A stretch of DNA of 38,075 bases from WJLG01 sp964602485 (GTDB taxonomy: Bacteria > Patescibacteriota > Patescibacteriia > Patescibacteriales > WJLG01): positions 1-38,075 of the forward strand of contig CAZRQU010000010.1 in assembly GCA_964602485.1 (NCBI GenBank). Reading direction: 5' to 3'. Positions 22,555 through 30,690 of the stretch are shown piece after piece. A model generated the notes under the pieces. That model saw only the letters and a list, made by a program, of their open reading frames with translations, ran no database searches and was not told the origin of the DNA. The translations under genes were made by a program, and so were the position numbers. Numbering within the stretch: the stretch's first letter is position 1; every line of letters begins with the position of its first letter.

Positions 22555-25500
22555 CTAGCTAGCTCTCTCGATAGTATTATCGATCAAGGTAGTATCACCG
22601 TCAAGATCGATCCAGTTGATGGTAGAACCACCACTGTAATCTTTCCACCTGATGTCGTCAGTAGCACCTGAACCGCCGTTAACATCAAGACCAGCAGTGA
22701 TCATATCACCAGAGCTTGAACCGTCGATGGTAGCTTTGATGATGTAAGATTCACCGTCCGGAGTGATGTTGTCAGCTGAACCGGTGTCAGCAACTAGGTC
22801 AAGTAGAGCGGAACCAGATGTAGTGGTAGTAGTTGAAGCCAGTAAAGTGGATCCACTATACAAGAATACCTTCTCTATGCTGCCGGTGTCACCAGCTAGG
22901 TCAACGGTAACAGCGCTCAACTGAGCGTCCTTGTCCTCGTTGGTATCAACAAATAGGTCGAACTTCAACAGTTCCCTGGTTCCGTCAGCCAAAGTATCAC
23001 TCTGGGATTCGGACTCAAGAACAGTAACCTGTGAAGCGTAAACCTTGTTGCTCTGACCAGTTATGGACATAACAGTACTTGAGCTGTTCTGTGACTGTGA
23101 TCCTTCGAAAGTAGAAGAAGCAAAGTCGATAGAAATGTCAGCACTTGAAGAACCGGTATCCTCGGCACCATCGCCGATTCCAGCCAAATTGGCCTTTACC
23201 ATGAAGACTGAATTGTTGTCTTCCTCAACGGTAGCGTCAAGGTTTGTGAACAAGACAGTAGCACTGGTAATACCATCTTTGGTAGCTATCAAGGTATCAT
23301 CCTGATAAAGCTCAACAGAAGTAACAGCACCGCCATAAGCCTCTGAGCTCAAAGTGAACTTAAGGTCATCGACGACAACATCTTCGTTGGAAGCATCAGC
23401 TTCTACGGCCAACAATTCAACTCCGCTAGCAGAAGAGATAAATATTTCTCCTTCGCTAGGACTTGAAGTATCCTCGCTAAAGGTAAGACCTCCACTACCT
23501 AAGAAAGAAATAGTTCTTCCATTAAAAGCAGTGTGAGTAACAGTTACGTCAGAATCATCAGCGGTAACATCGTTTACTCCGATTGTTAAATCACCGCTAC
23601 CAGAACTAACAGAGCTGTTTATGTCGCCATAAACATAAACGGTTACGGTTTCACCAGCATCTACGGTGAATTCAGTAGTGAATCCAATGTTAGCGCTGTC
23701 ATCACCGGAAAGACCGCTTTCAACTTCTTCACCGTCAACTACCAAAGTGTAGTTGCTGGCAGTGGTAATAGCGTTAGCAAGCTCTACCTTGTTGACCACA
23801 ATATCCTGAGACTCACCAGCCTCTAGGGTGAATTTAGCCAAAACAACATCAGAAGAGTTAGGAACAACGGTTCCATCGCTCAAAGATGATTCAGCTACGG
23901 TCAAAGTAGGATACTGAACAGTAACATTGTTACCAGAGATCACAGAACCTGGATTCACATCAGTGATGGAATCACCGTCCTGGTTCTCGGCAGTGATGTT
24001 AGAGCTATCAGGAGTCATCTTGAAGTTGAAGACGGTTCCGTCAGGAGCGTCATTCATATCCACTCTAACTTCCCAATTAGACTCACCGTAAGGAATGGTG
24101 AAATCCTCTACCTTGAACTCATAAGTATAAGTACTTGTAGAGAGATCGGTAGCGCTGTAAATATTGCCGGTTGTCATATCTTTCAACTCGACATTCTCTA
24201 TCCAAGCGCTATTACCGGTGAAATCGATACCAGCCTTGAAAGTTTCAACTTCCAAATCCTGTTCTCCACCAGTGGTCATGACCAAGTTGGCCAAAACAAC
24301 ATCGGAATCATCCTTCAATACTTCCTGAGAAGCCGGACCGTCGATCTCGACAGTCAACTCACCAGCAATAATATCGACAGGGTCTCCGTCAGCAGTTGAA
24401 CCAGAACCTTCAGAAGAACCAACATTATAGCCATACTGTTGGCCAATAGCGGCAACATCGGAATTCTCATCGATATCAAATCGAATAGCAGCAGTTTCAA
24501 CTCCGCCCATTATGTCAGCTTCCAAAGAGAAGTTCTCATATTCACCAGCTTCAATAAGGAATTCCTCATCAAACATCATGGTGAAGGTGTCTGAATCAAC
24601 AGAAGCCAATTCAGCTACCATGGTTGAACCATTGTACAGCTTGTAGTTAACCAAGTCATCAGGGTTGGCAGTACCATCCTGAGTGAAGGCTATGCTCTGA
24701 ACAGCGATATCCTCAGCTGAACCGGCAATAACCTTGATCTCGGCAACTTCTTGCTCGGTCTCACCAACCTTGATCTCTGACTGAACGGTCTGCAATTCAT
24801 ATTCCAATGAACCGGCAGAATCGTCAGAAGTCAAACTCATGGTGTTACCATTTACTGGGAATGAACCCGAAACGGAAGCACCGTTGGTGGTGATATCAGA
24901 AGCGTCAGCAACACCTAGAACGTGGTTACCAGAAGCACTAGCAGCTGCAGTAGCTCTGATCACCAAAGACTCGGTAGCGCCAGCCTCAACAACATAATTG
25001 ATGCTGTTGAAAGTAGCGGTCTGATCGCTTGAATTGATAGATCTAGAATTGCTCAATCTGTTTCCTTCATCATCATAGATGTAAACACCGCTGATCTTTG
25101 CTTCATCGCCAATACCGCTTCTGGTAACAGTGATATTCTTCACTGTAACGTCGCCGTCATTAGCAGCAGTCAAATTGATCTTGGTGAAAGGAACCAAAGC
25201 AGCACTGGCAGGAACGCCGGCAGCGGCCGGAGTGTCTGAAGCCAAAGCAACAGTCAAACCAGAACCGGTACCTGGCTGAACGCCAACACCGCCACCTCCA
25301 CCTTGAGAGGTATCAGCAAGATCCTCTTCGGCTTCAGTGATCTCATCGCCCATAGAAGGCAATTCATAAGATTCGTCAGCAGTTATCACATCACTCCATT
25401 TGAAGCGATTAGCCAAGAAAGCTGATTCGTCAGCAATAGCTTGAGCTTCGCCATCGGCGTTGATGTAATAAATGTCTGAACCGTCCGAAAGTTGTACTAA

Positions 25501-25998
25501 AGAACCTTCCGGATATTCGTCGCCAGCCTCTAATTCTTCAGACTGAACAACATAGTTGGTGAAGAAAGAATCAGCGATATCAACTATCCTCTGGTTCCAA
25601 TCTTCTCCGTAAAAGTATTCGGCAGCTGCCTCGTCAGCGATCCCGGTTAGGGAACCATCTGATTCAACAGCGTAAACCTTAGGATCAGTAGTGATCTTTA
25701 TCAGCTTAGTGCCGGGTCTCATGGTTACATTAGCACCCAAAGGGTATGACTCCAACTCAGACTGTGGAATATTTACCACGCTTGAGAAATCAGAGTACCA
25801 TGAAAAGTAAGTAGCTTCATTAGGGAAAACGTATCTCTTGCCGTCAGCACCTAGGTAATAAACTGATGAAAGTCCGTCCATTTTGATCAGATCGCCGGCA
25901 GAAGCGTCAGCACTGGCCTCAGGAACAGCAACCACGCTCAAAGAAAGCACGGTCACCAGCATTAAACCTACGGTGAAGATCCTCTTTAAATTACTCAT
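22555..25998 (-). CDS. S-layer-like secreted protein, 1147 aa
   Basis: A signal peptide (MSNLKRIFTVGLMLVTVLSL, cleaved after EASA) exports the protein. Residues about 33-215 contain three related modules of the type YYLGADGKRYVFPNEATYFSWY, KVYAVESDGSLTGIADEAAAE and IYYINADGEAQAIADESAF, likely surface-binding units. A Gly-rich hinge (TSQGGGGGVGVQPGTGSG) leads to about 900 residues of Thr/Ser/Asp-rich beta-sandwich repeats. There are no cysteines and the acidic residue content is high, as in secreted lattice proteins. It is followed by a strong terminator and preceded by a 600-bp region containing elaborate hairpins. It is probably the main cell-surface protein; the modifying ligase lies immediately downstream. 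Confidence 0.85.
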   Translation of the reverse strand: MSNLKRIFTVGLMLVTVLSLSVVAVPEASADASAGDLIKMDGLSSVYYLGADGKRYVFPNEATYFSWYSDFSSVVNIPQSELESYPLGANVTMRPGTKLIKITTDPKVYAVESDGSLTGIADEAAAEYFYGEDWNQRIVDIADSFFTNYVVQSEELEAGDEYPEGSLVQLSDGSDIYYINADGEAQAIADESAFLANRFKWSDVITADESYELPSMGDEITEAEEDLADTSQGGGGGVGVQPGTGSGLTVALASDTPAAAGVPASAALVPFTKINLTAANDGDVTVKNITVTRSGIGDEAKISGVYIYDDEGNRLSNSRSINSSDQTATFNSINYVVEAGATESLVIRATAAASASGNHVLGVADASDITTNGASVSGSFPVNGNTMSLTSDDSAGSLEYELQTVQSEIKVGETEQEVAEIKVIAGSAEDIAVQSIAFTQDGTANPDDLVNYKLYNGSTMVAELASVDSDTFTMMFDEEFLIEAGEYENFSLEADIMGGVETAAIRFDIDENSDVAAIGQQYGYNVGSSEGSGSTADGDPVDIIAGELTVEIDGPASQEVLKDDSDVVLANLVMTTGGEQDLEVETFKAGIDFTGNSAWIENVELKDMTTGNIYSATDLSTSTYTYEFKVEDFTIPYGESNWEVRVDMNDAPDGTVFNFKMTPDSSNITAENQDGDSITDVNPGSVISGNNVTVQYPTLTVAESSLSDGTVVPNSSDVVLAKFTLEAGESQDIVVNKVELANAITTASNYTLVVDGEEVESGLSGDDSANIGFTTEFTVDAGETVTVYVYGDINSSVSSGSGDLTIGVNDVTADDSDVTVTHTAFNGRTISFLGSGGLTFSEDTSSPSEGEIFISSASGVELLAVEADASNEDVVVDDLKFTLSSEAYGGAVTSVELYQDDTLIATKDGITSATVLFTNLDATVEEDNNSVFMVKANLAGIGDGAEDTGSSSADISIDFASSTFEGSQSQNSSSTVMSITGQSNKVYASQVTVLESESQSDTLADGTRELLKFDLFVDTNEDKDAQLSAVTVDLAGDTGSIEKVFLYSGSTLLASTTTTTSGSALLDLVADTGSADNITPDGESYIIKATIDGSSSGDMITAGLDVNGGSGATDDIRWKDYSGGSTINWIDLDGDTTLIDNTIERAS

Positions 25999-26025
25999 AA
26001 AGGGAATCAGTGTAGTTAAGCCCGA

Positions 26026-26448
26026 TTATCTTAGGACTAAAAGTCAAAGATAAACCGAAACTTAATATTAATGTTCTTTTTTCAAAACCTACATCTCTTG
26101 GGCTAGATCCAAAGACCCGAGAAAACCAATCGGAATCCCGTACCCTGTTGTGGCCCTATGTAAAACTAAAAAGTAGAACATCGGCTCCAGAGCAGAGTAA
26201 AATTTTATTGGTTTTACCCTGGCCCCAGATAAGGCCTTTCCAAGATGCTATTATTGGTCCGAAAAAAGAACGGATTTTTTATTAGTCAATGTGCCATGCC
26301 GATCCCGCTTTAACGGAACCTCGACCTTTACAAGGAACTGCGAACAGATCCTATGGGCCTGGCAGTTCGATCTTATCGACCCGTCAGTCGATAATACGAA
26401 CCTTTGAACCTGTTTTTTGCTAAAATAGGCTCAAAGCAACGTATTATC
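26026..26448. other. structured region upstream of the S-layer-like gene
   Basis: No gene is seen. Pairings visible by eye: TTATCTT/AAGATAA (26026-26053); a long-range helix GTTCTTTTTTC (26073-26083) with GAAAAAAGAAC (26261-26271) enclosing CATCTCTTGG with CCAAGATG (26240-26247) and AAAACCAAT (26122-26130) with ATTGGTTTT (26207-26215); GAACTGC/GCAGTTC (26335-26368); ATCGAC/GTCGAT (26375-26392); and a 59-bp hairpin with CGTATTATC-type arms (26390-26448). It is less AT-rich than ordinary spacers here. It could be a stabilising 5' leader of an abundant mRNA or an independent RNA. Confidence 0.55.
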
Positions 26449-26626
26449 TCATAACGCATAACCCTTAACGCGTAACAAACTACAAATATGAAATCGCAAA
26501 GTGCAAATAACCAATTACCAATAACTAATTACCCAATACAGATCCTTCGTCTCCCGCTTTCGCGGGCTCCTTAAGGATGACAATCCTAAAATACCCTATA
26601 CTGCATACTGAATACTATATTCCAAA
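26449..26626. repeat. word-like repeat spacer
   Basis: Contains CATAACGCATAAC words, AATTACC words, and the GATCCTTCGTCTCCCGCTTT..CCTTAAGGATGAC module (about 26542-26583), followed by TACTGCATACTGAATAC. The reverse complement of this string occurs near 30706-30797. No gene is seen. Confidence 0.7.
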
Positions 26627-27709
26627 TTACAAATTACTAGATGTAGCTGTTCCTTCTCCCTGGTCTTCTTGATCTTCGGTGCTTTCTTCTGTGGTCGAGC
26701 CGGTAGTTACCCCCTTCACTTCTCCGCTGTCGTCGATCTGCTCGATATCACCTGTTTCTTCCACTGTTTCTTCTTCATTTATTATGTTATCAATGGCTTC
26801 AAGCATTTCCTTGGCTGAATCAAAATCTTTGGCATCCAAAGACTGCTGAGCATTGGAAAACATCTCTTCAACATCATCTTCTTCTATGTCTAAAGTGCTG
26901 GTGGCCAAAAGTTCTTTCAACTGCTCTTCTTGGGGTGAAGTGGTGGCTAAAACATCTTCATTGTCCGGATCACTCTGTTGCTCTTCTTCTATGGCATCTT
27001 CTTCTTGACTACTGTTATATACCTCCACACCCTTGTCCTCTTTTCCAGCATCAGTAACTTTTACCTCAGGAGCGCTTGATACTGAGCCTATGCCAAAGAT
27101 CGCTTCTTCCTCTCCCGGTTCTTGTCCATTTATCATGGCTATTTGATCCTCTTCTTGCTTGTTTTCTTCACTCTCGGTCTTCATATTTTCCATTTCTTCC
27201 ATATTCTTCTTAACGGTTTCTATTTCTTCTTTGAAGCTCTCGGACAATTTCTCGGCTTTCTTCTTGGATTCCTCGTTCGAATCATCTCCTGAATCTATCT
27301 CAGCCAGAACCTCGGTGATGTCTTTAGCTCTGTTGGAAGCCAGCTTAGTATCCAATTTGACCCTTTCTTCCTTATTGAAAGTAACGGCCACTTTAGCCTT
27401 CTCAGAAAGGACTCTGGCCAAATACAAAGAATCACCCGGACGAGCATTCTGGCTAGCTGCCTGAGTACTGAAAACGCCTCCTATTATTATAACCGCTATA
27501 ATGGCCACTGCCCAAGCCTGCTGAACAGCTGCGGAGAAAACGGTTGTCGGAGAAAATAATATTCTTTTAAGCAGAGAGATCTCTTCATTTTCAACTACTG
27601 AACTTTTGACTTCGGAAAACAAAAAACTCCTGGAATTCTCTTTCCAGTCCTTATCCGCCTTCAAGCTTCTGAGTTCTCCTAATTTTTGTATGAGTTCTTT
27701 GTCGTTCAT
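26627..27709 (-). CDS. DUF5667-like membrane anti-sigma candidate, 360 aa
   Basis: The N-terminal 80 residues are cytoplasmic (MNDKELIQKLGELRSLKADK). One membrane helix follows (AWAVAIIAVIIIGGVF, about 66-81). Just after it comes the DUF5667 hallmark RPGDSLYLARVLSEKAKVAVT and a helical region (ERVKLDTKLASNRAKDITEVL). The rest is extremely acidic and low-complexity, rich in Glu, Asp and Ser, with two TATS/TTS-like strings. It begins 21 bp after the sigma factor gene stops. That spacing and topology suggest it tethers the sigma factor at the membrane and senses envelope state. The anti-sigma role is inferred from pairing, since no classical zinc-binding ASD motif is seen. Confidence 0.78.
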   Translation of the reverse strand: MNDKELIQKLGELRSLKADKDWKENSRSFLFSEVKSSVVENEEISLLKRILFSPTTVFSAAVQQAWAVAIIAVIIIGGVFSTQAASQNARPGDSLYLARVLSEKAKVAVTFNKEERVKLDTKLASNRAKDITEVLAEIDSGDDSNEESKKKAEKLSESFKEEIETVKKNMEEMENMKTESEENKQEEDQIAMINGQEPGEEEAIFGIGSVSSAPEVKVTDAGKEDKGVEVYNSSQEEDAIEEEQQSDPDNEDVLATTSPQEEQLKELLATSTLDIEEDDVEEMFSNAQQSLDAKDFDSAKEMLEAIDNIINEEETVEETGDIEQIDDSGEVKGVTTGSTTEESTEDQEDQGEGTATSSNL

Positions 27710-27730
27710 ATTATATGAATGAGGTAGGGT

Positions 27731-28306
27731 CTATTTATCCGATCCAACCTTTTGGCTTTCTTTTTGAATAACGCTTTTTAGGGCCTTGAGCGCCCGACAG
27801 CTTATTACTCGAGCATTACCTTTGCTTTTACCGGTTATTTCAGCGATCTCGGCAAAAGACATCTCGTTTATGTATTTCATTATTAATATTTCACGGTATT
27901 CATCCTTTATCTTGCCTAGAGCTTTTTTGACCATTTCCAGATCAGAATCTATTTCCAGTTCCTTGATCAGATCATGGTCCTCATCGGGTCTTTCGACTAC
28001 GCTATCATCCATGGACACTTCCCTGTTCTTGGCCTGCCGGTAGTGGTCTATAATGGCATTCCTGGCTATTTTATATATCAAAGCCCTTAATGACCTCTCT
28101 CTATCTAGATTCTCTTTTAATATATACTGCCAGGCCTTTAGAAAGACTACTGAGGTTATATCCTTGGCTTCTTCCGAGCTGCCAACTTTGAAATAAACAA
28201 ACCTGTGTATGTCATCTACATACAGGTCGTAGGCTTCCATGAAAGCTTCTTTGTCCTTCTTTTTTATTTTTACAAACAATCTCCGATCGCTCATTTTAGT
28301 TTGCAC
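27731..28306 (-). CDS. ECF-type sigma-70 family RNA polymerase sigma factor, 191 aa
   Basis: An alternative sigma factor with only regions 2 and 4. Region 2 runs from about residue 8 (LFVKIKKKDKEAFMEAYDLYVDDIHRFVYFKVGS) through AKDITSVVFLKAWQYI and LRALIYKIARNAIIDHYRQ. A short acidic linker follows. Region 4 is KALGKIKDEYREILIMKYINEMSFAEIAEITGKSKGNARVISCRALKAL in outline, with its helix-turn-helix at the end. Start is Met1 or Met5. The DUF5667-like gene follows at once. An ECF-like promoter sequence lies just upstream, implying autoregulation. A small CTCGC/GCGAG hairpin sits in the leader. Confidence 0.92.
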   Translation of the reverse strand: MQTKMSDRRLFVKIKKKDKEAFMEAYDLYVDDIHRFVYFKVGSSEEAKDITSVVFLKAWQYILKENLDRERSLRALIYKIARNAIIDHYRQAKNREVSMDDSVVERPDEDHDLIKELEIDSDLEMVKKALGKIKDEYREILIMKYINEMSFAEIAEITGKSKGNARVISCRALKALKSVIQKESQKVGSDK

Positions 28307-28337
28307 ACTCGCGTAGCTCTGCGAGCTTACACTTAAT

Positions 28338-28365
28338 TATACGTAAAAGAATAATTTTCGTTACA
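28338..28365 (-). promoter_or_regulatory. ECF-type promoter of the sigma factor operon
   Basis: TGTAAC (28360-28365), a 16-bp spacer and CGTATA (28338-28343) fit the TGTAAC/CGTA-type boxes known for Bacillus ECF sigma factors such as SigX and SigW. It is not a good sigma70 match. The transcript would start about 25 bp before the start codon. Autoregulation is inferred. Confidence 0.55.
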
Positions 28366-28429
28366 CAAAAATATAATACACCTGAACCTAGGCGTGAATA
28401 ACAAAAAAACCAAGGGAAATCCCTTTTCC

Positions 28430-28860
28430 TGTTAATAGCAAGAATACCATAATATATAAGCAAAAGCAATAACTCGTAACGCGTAACGCATAACGCATAA
28501 CGGGGAAAATCCTAAACTCTAAATCCTGCCCCTCTGAAAGATGGGGTCTAATTTTTGAATTTTATAAATTTTATAATTTTTGAAATAATTTCTAATTTTT
28601 AATCTAAACATTCTAAATACCGAACTACCAAATACCAAATTACAAATTACCAAATATAGATCCTTCGTCTCCCGCTTTCGCGGGATCCTTAAGGATGACA
28701 AACAGTAAATTATAAATCTTCAATCTTCAATCTTCAATTATTTAAAAATTTAGGATCACGTACCCCCCTCTTATAAGGAAGATCAACTCCAAATGACTAA
28801 AACTCAAAACTTTAAATAAATATCCAAATTACCAATTACCAATTCCAAATTACCCAATTT
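28430..28860. repeat. repeat spacer containing one arm of a 139-bp inverted repeat
   Basis: Bases 28529-28667 are nearly identical, in reverse complement, to 30789-30927, with only about four differences by eye. The arm runs from a CCCCTCT..GGGG module through a TTTATAAATTTTATAA stretch to GATCCTTCG. Surrounding words are of the same family as in other spacers. No gene is seen. Confidence 0.85.
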
Positions 28861-28862
28861 CC

Positions 28863-28889
28863 TTGCATTTTTTCTTTTTTGGGTATAAT
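28863..28889 (+). promoter_or_regulatory. promoter of the HTH gene
   Basis: TTGCAT (28863-28868) and a perfect TATAAT (28884-28889) with a 15-bp spacer. Transcription would start near 28896, leaving a leader of about 230 bp that contains three palindromes. Confidence 0.5.
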
Positions 28890-28907
28890 ATATTTAACGC
28901 AAAACGT

Positions 28908-28935
28908 TTTAAGTCCACTACATTGTAGACTTAAA
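28908..28935 (+). promoter_or_regulatory. palindromic operator-like site 1
   Basis: TTTAAGTC..GACTTAAA with inner CTACATTGTAG. It lies just after the predicted transcript start. Confidence 0.65.
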
Positions 28936-28980
28936 GATAAATACTCTGCTTTTTAAAAGATCGTCGTTCTTGCTTTAGCC

Positions 28981-29010
28981 ATTTAAGTCCACTATAATAT
29001 GGACTTAAAT
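28981..29010 (+). promoter_or_regulatory. palindromic operator-like site 2
   Basis: ATTTAAGTCCA and TGGACTTAAAT flank an 8-bp AT centre. The arms are perfect over 11 bp. Confidence 0.7.
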
Positions 29011-29100
29011 GGTCGGCTAACTTTCATCAGCGCCTAAAAAGGGTGCAGACCTCAGTGAATTTCGATGTAAATTTGCATTATTCTAATAAAAAAACAAGAG

Positions 29101-29126
29101 TTAAGTCCACTATACTATGGACTTAA
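29101..29126 (+). promoter_or_regulatory. palindromic operator-like site 3, abutting the start codon
   Basis: TTAAGTCCA and TGGACTTAA flank CTATACTA and end at the base before ATG 29127, covering the ribosome binding region. The shared half-site with sites 1 and 2 suggests one binding protein, or one RNA fold controlling translation. Confidence 0.7.
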
Positions 29127-29612
29127 ATGGTAAAAATGACTGATTTTTCCCAAATACTAGAAAGAGAAAAAGAAACAAAGCAGGCAAAGAATCAAGCCCC
29201 TATTTTAAATGAGGAAAAAGAAGCAAAAAAAGACAATAACATAGCTACCCCTGATAAACCTGAAATATTAAAAATAGAGCCGAAAAAAGATAACAGAGAA
29301 ACAGAGAAAAAACTCAAAAGGCCAAGATCACCCAAGAAGACCTCTAAAAATAGTGGAAAGATACTGACAGGAGATGTGCCGAATCCGGTTTGGTTAAATG
29401 TGGCCGAAGCAGCCAAGGTGGCTGGGGTTCAAACCAAAACCATAAGAAGAGCCATTAAAGCCGATAACACACCCATAAAATTCAAAATACGAATGAATCG
29501 TTATCTGATAGATGCCCGATCATTAATACTATATCTGCACAGCAAGAATAAGCTCAAGAATAAACTTTACCAAAATGGTTTGGGTCAATATATAAAAAAT
29601 TGGAAGGGTTAG
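29127..29612 (+). CDS. HTH (MerR/excisionase-like) DNA-binding protein, 161 aa
   Basis: The first 85 residues are a charged, Lys/Glu-rich tail. From about residue 88 the chain reads PVWLNVAEAAKVAGVQTKTIRRAIKADNTPIKFKIRMNRYLIDARSLILYL in outline, a winged helix-turn-helix of the HTH_17/excisionase type: helix 2-turn-helix 3 (AAKVAGVQTKTIRRAI), then a wing and R-Y-L-I-D. Met1 (29127) or Met4 (29136) may start translation. Three copies of a palindrome lie upstream, the last touching Met1, so autorepression is a natural guess. A strong shared terminator separates it from HU. It lies between the two arms of the 139-bp inverted repeat. Confidence 0.8.
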   Translation: MVKMTDFSQILEREKETKQAKNQAPILNEEKEAKKDNNIATPDKPEILKIEPKKDNRETEKKLKRPRSPKKTSKNSGKILTGDVPNPVWLNVAEAAKVAGVQTKTIRRAIKADNTPIKFKIRMNRYLIDARSLILYLHSKNKLKNKLYQNGLGQYIKNWKG

Positions 29613-29667
29613 AATTTCAAATATCCAAATTGCATCTCATTTTTCTAGCGTGAACAATGAGACTAAC

Positions 29668-29700
29668 AAAAGATCCTTGCCTAGGAGGCAAGGATCTTTT
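29668..29700. terminator. bidirectional terminator between HTH and HU genes
   Basis: AAAAGATCCTTGCC pairs perfectly with GGCAAGGATCTTTT around a 5-nt loop. A and T runs on both sides serve the convergent genes. Confidence 0.9.
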
Positions 29701-29721
29701 GTATTTGAGAAAATTCGCTTT

Positions 29722-30003
29722 TTACAAAACAGCTTCTTTAGCGGCTTTAGCTAATCTGAATTTAGCAACAGTTTTAGCCGGGATCTTTATCTCTTCTCCG
29801 GTAGCCGGATTTCGGCCCATTCTTGCCTTTCTGTGAACCTTAACTAGCTTGCCCAGACCTGGAACAGTGAATTCACCATTCTTCTTAGCCTCTTTGTAGG
29901 ACATCTCAACCATTGTCTCAATGACATTGGTAACTTCTTTTTTGCTCAAGCCGGTTTCTTCTGCTAAAGCCGACATGATTTGGGTTTTGGTCATTTTTGC
30001 CAT
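29722..30003 (-). CDS. HU/IHF-family DNA-binding protein, 93 aa
   Basis: A nucleoid protein that bends and wraps DNA as a dimer. It begins MAKMTKTQIMSALAEETGLS, with the N-terminal helical hairpin. The beta arm carries GRNPATGEEIKIPAKTV, with the intercalating Pro of the RNPATG signature. The C-terminal helix is FRLAKAAKEAV. The length is standard. The upstream gap has a good promoter and GGAG about 15 bp before the ATG. It lies divergent from the 131-aa secreted gene. Confidence 0.97.
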   Translation of the reverse strand: MAKMTKTQIMSALAEETGLSKKEVTNVIETMVEMSYKEAKKNGEFTVPGLGKLVKVHRKARMGRNPATGEEIKIPAKTVAKFRLAKAAKEAVL

Positions 30004-30106
30004 AAAAATTTTTCATCTCCATTGTTTTAAATGGGCTAGATCACCTTCCCAAACAAGAGAGATAAGTTAATAATTTTTATATACCTTTATTGATATATCT
30101 ATACAC

Positions 30107-30135
30107 AGTATACACCCATTAAGTAAAAAAAGCAA
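30107..30135 (-). promoter_or_regulatory. promoter of the HU gene
   Basis: TTGCTT (30130-30135), a 17-bp spacer and TATACT (30107-30112). It lies back to back with the promoter at 30152-30180; the -35 boxes are only 16 bp apart. Confidence 0.75.
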
Positions 30136-30151
30136 TAAATATGGGGTTTTC

Positions 30152-30180
30152 TTGACTATTCGCTCATAGACATATATAAT
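30152..30180 (+). promoter_or_regulatory. promoter of the 131-aa secreted gene
   Basis: TTGACT (30152-30157), a 17-bp spacer and a perfect TATAAT (30175-30180). Confidence 0.85.
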
Positions 30181-30235
30181 CCAATGATCGCCTGTTAGAT
30201 GTTTAACATTCCAACCTTAAACAAAAGGAGTTATG

Positions 30236-30631
30236 ATGAAGTTCCTTATCTGCTTGCCTCTGATGCTGATGTTGACTGTCCCCTCTCTCGGACAAGAAGG
30301 AGAAGACACCATAGCCGTTAAAACTCCTCAGGAGATAGTGGCTCTGGTATCAAAAATGGTGGAGAAAGTTGACTCCAGCAAAACACTGCAAACGACACTG
30401 AAGATAGGCATATCGCTTACTTCCGTGAAAGACAGTACCACTCTGGAGCAACTGGTGATCCAAAAAGGGATCAAAGGTCCTTTCTTGGTAGTTAGAGCCA
30501 TTGAGCAAGAAGAAAATATGGTTATTACCTACAAAAAAGGCAAAACCGGACCGGCCAATGGTGAGGCGATCAAAAAACAGCCAAAAAGAAAAATTGCCAA
30601 GGAGAATGTAAGGCTAAAGGGCGATTATTAA
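30236..30631 (+). CDS. small secreted hypothetical protein, 131 aa
   Basis: Two ATGs adjoin at 30233 and 30236. AAAAGGAG ends at 30230, so the second ATG has the better spacing; this is one of the few clear Shine-Dalgarno sites in the window. A signal peptide (MKFLICLPLMLMLTVPSLG) is followed by a mature part of about 110 residues with a helical section (TPQEIVALVSKMVEKVDSSK) and strands (TLQTTLKIGISLTSV, PFLVVRAIEQEENMVITYKK). The tail is very basic. It has its own promoter and terminator. The composition and the clear ribosome site suggest it may be a recent arrival. Function unknown. Confidence 0.7.
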   Translation: MKFLICLPLMLMLTVPSLGQEGEDTIAVKTPQEIVALVSKMVEKVDSSKTLQTTLKIGISLTSVKDSTTLEQLVIQKGIKGPFLVVRAIEQEENMVITYKKGKTGPANGEAIKKQPKRKIAKENVRLKGDY

Positions 30632-30656
30632 AGGTCGCTTTCCTGCTGACAGATCC

Positions 30657-30690
30657 GCGCAAGAGACATATTTGTTTCTTGCGCTTTTTT
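30657..30690 (+). terminator. terminator of the 131-aa gene
   Basis: GCGCAAGA and TCTTGCGC pair, followed by six T. Confidence 0.9.

Noticed and set aside
26026..26448. RNase P RNA, tmRNA, SRP RNA or a second group I intron
   Set aside because: None of their conserved core sequences could be found on either strand.
28519..28701. 60-codon frame, and its relative at 30785-31042
   Set aside because: Both are translations of the 139-bp inverted-repeat arms and repeat modules, not genes.
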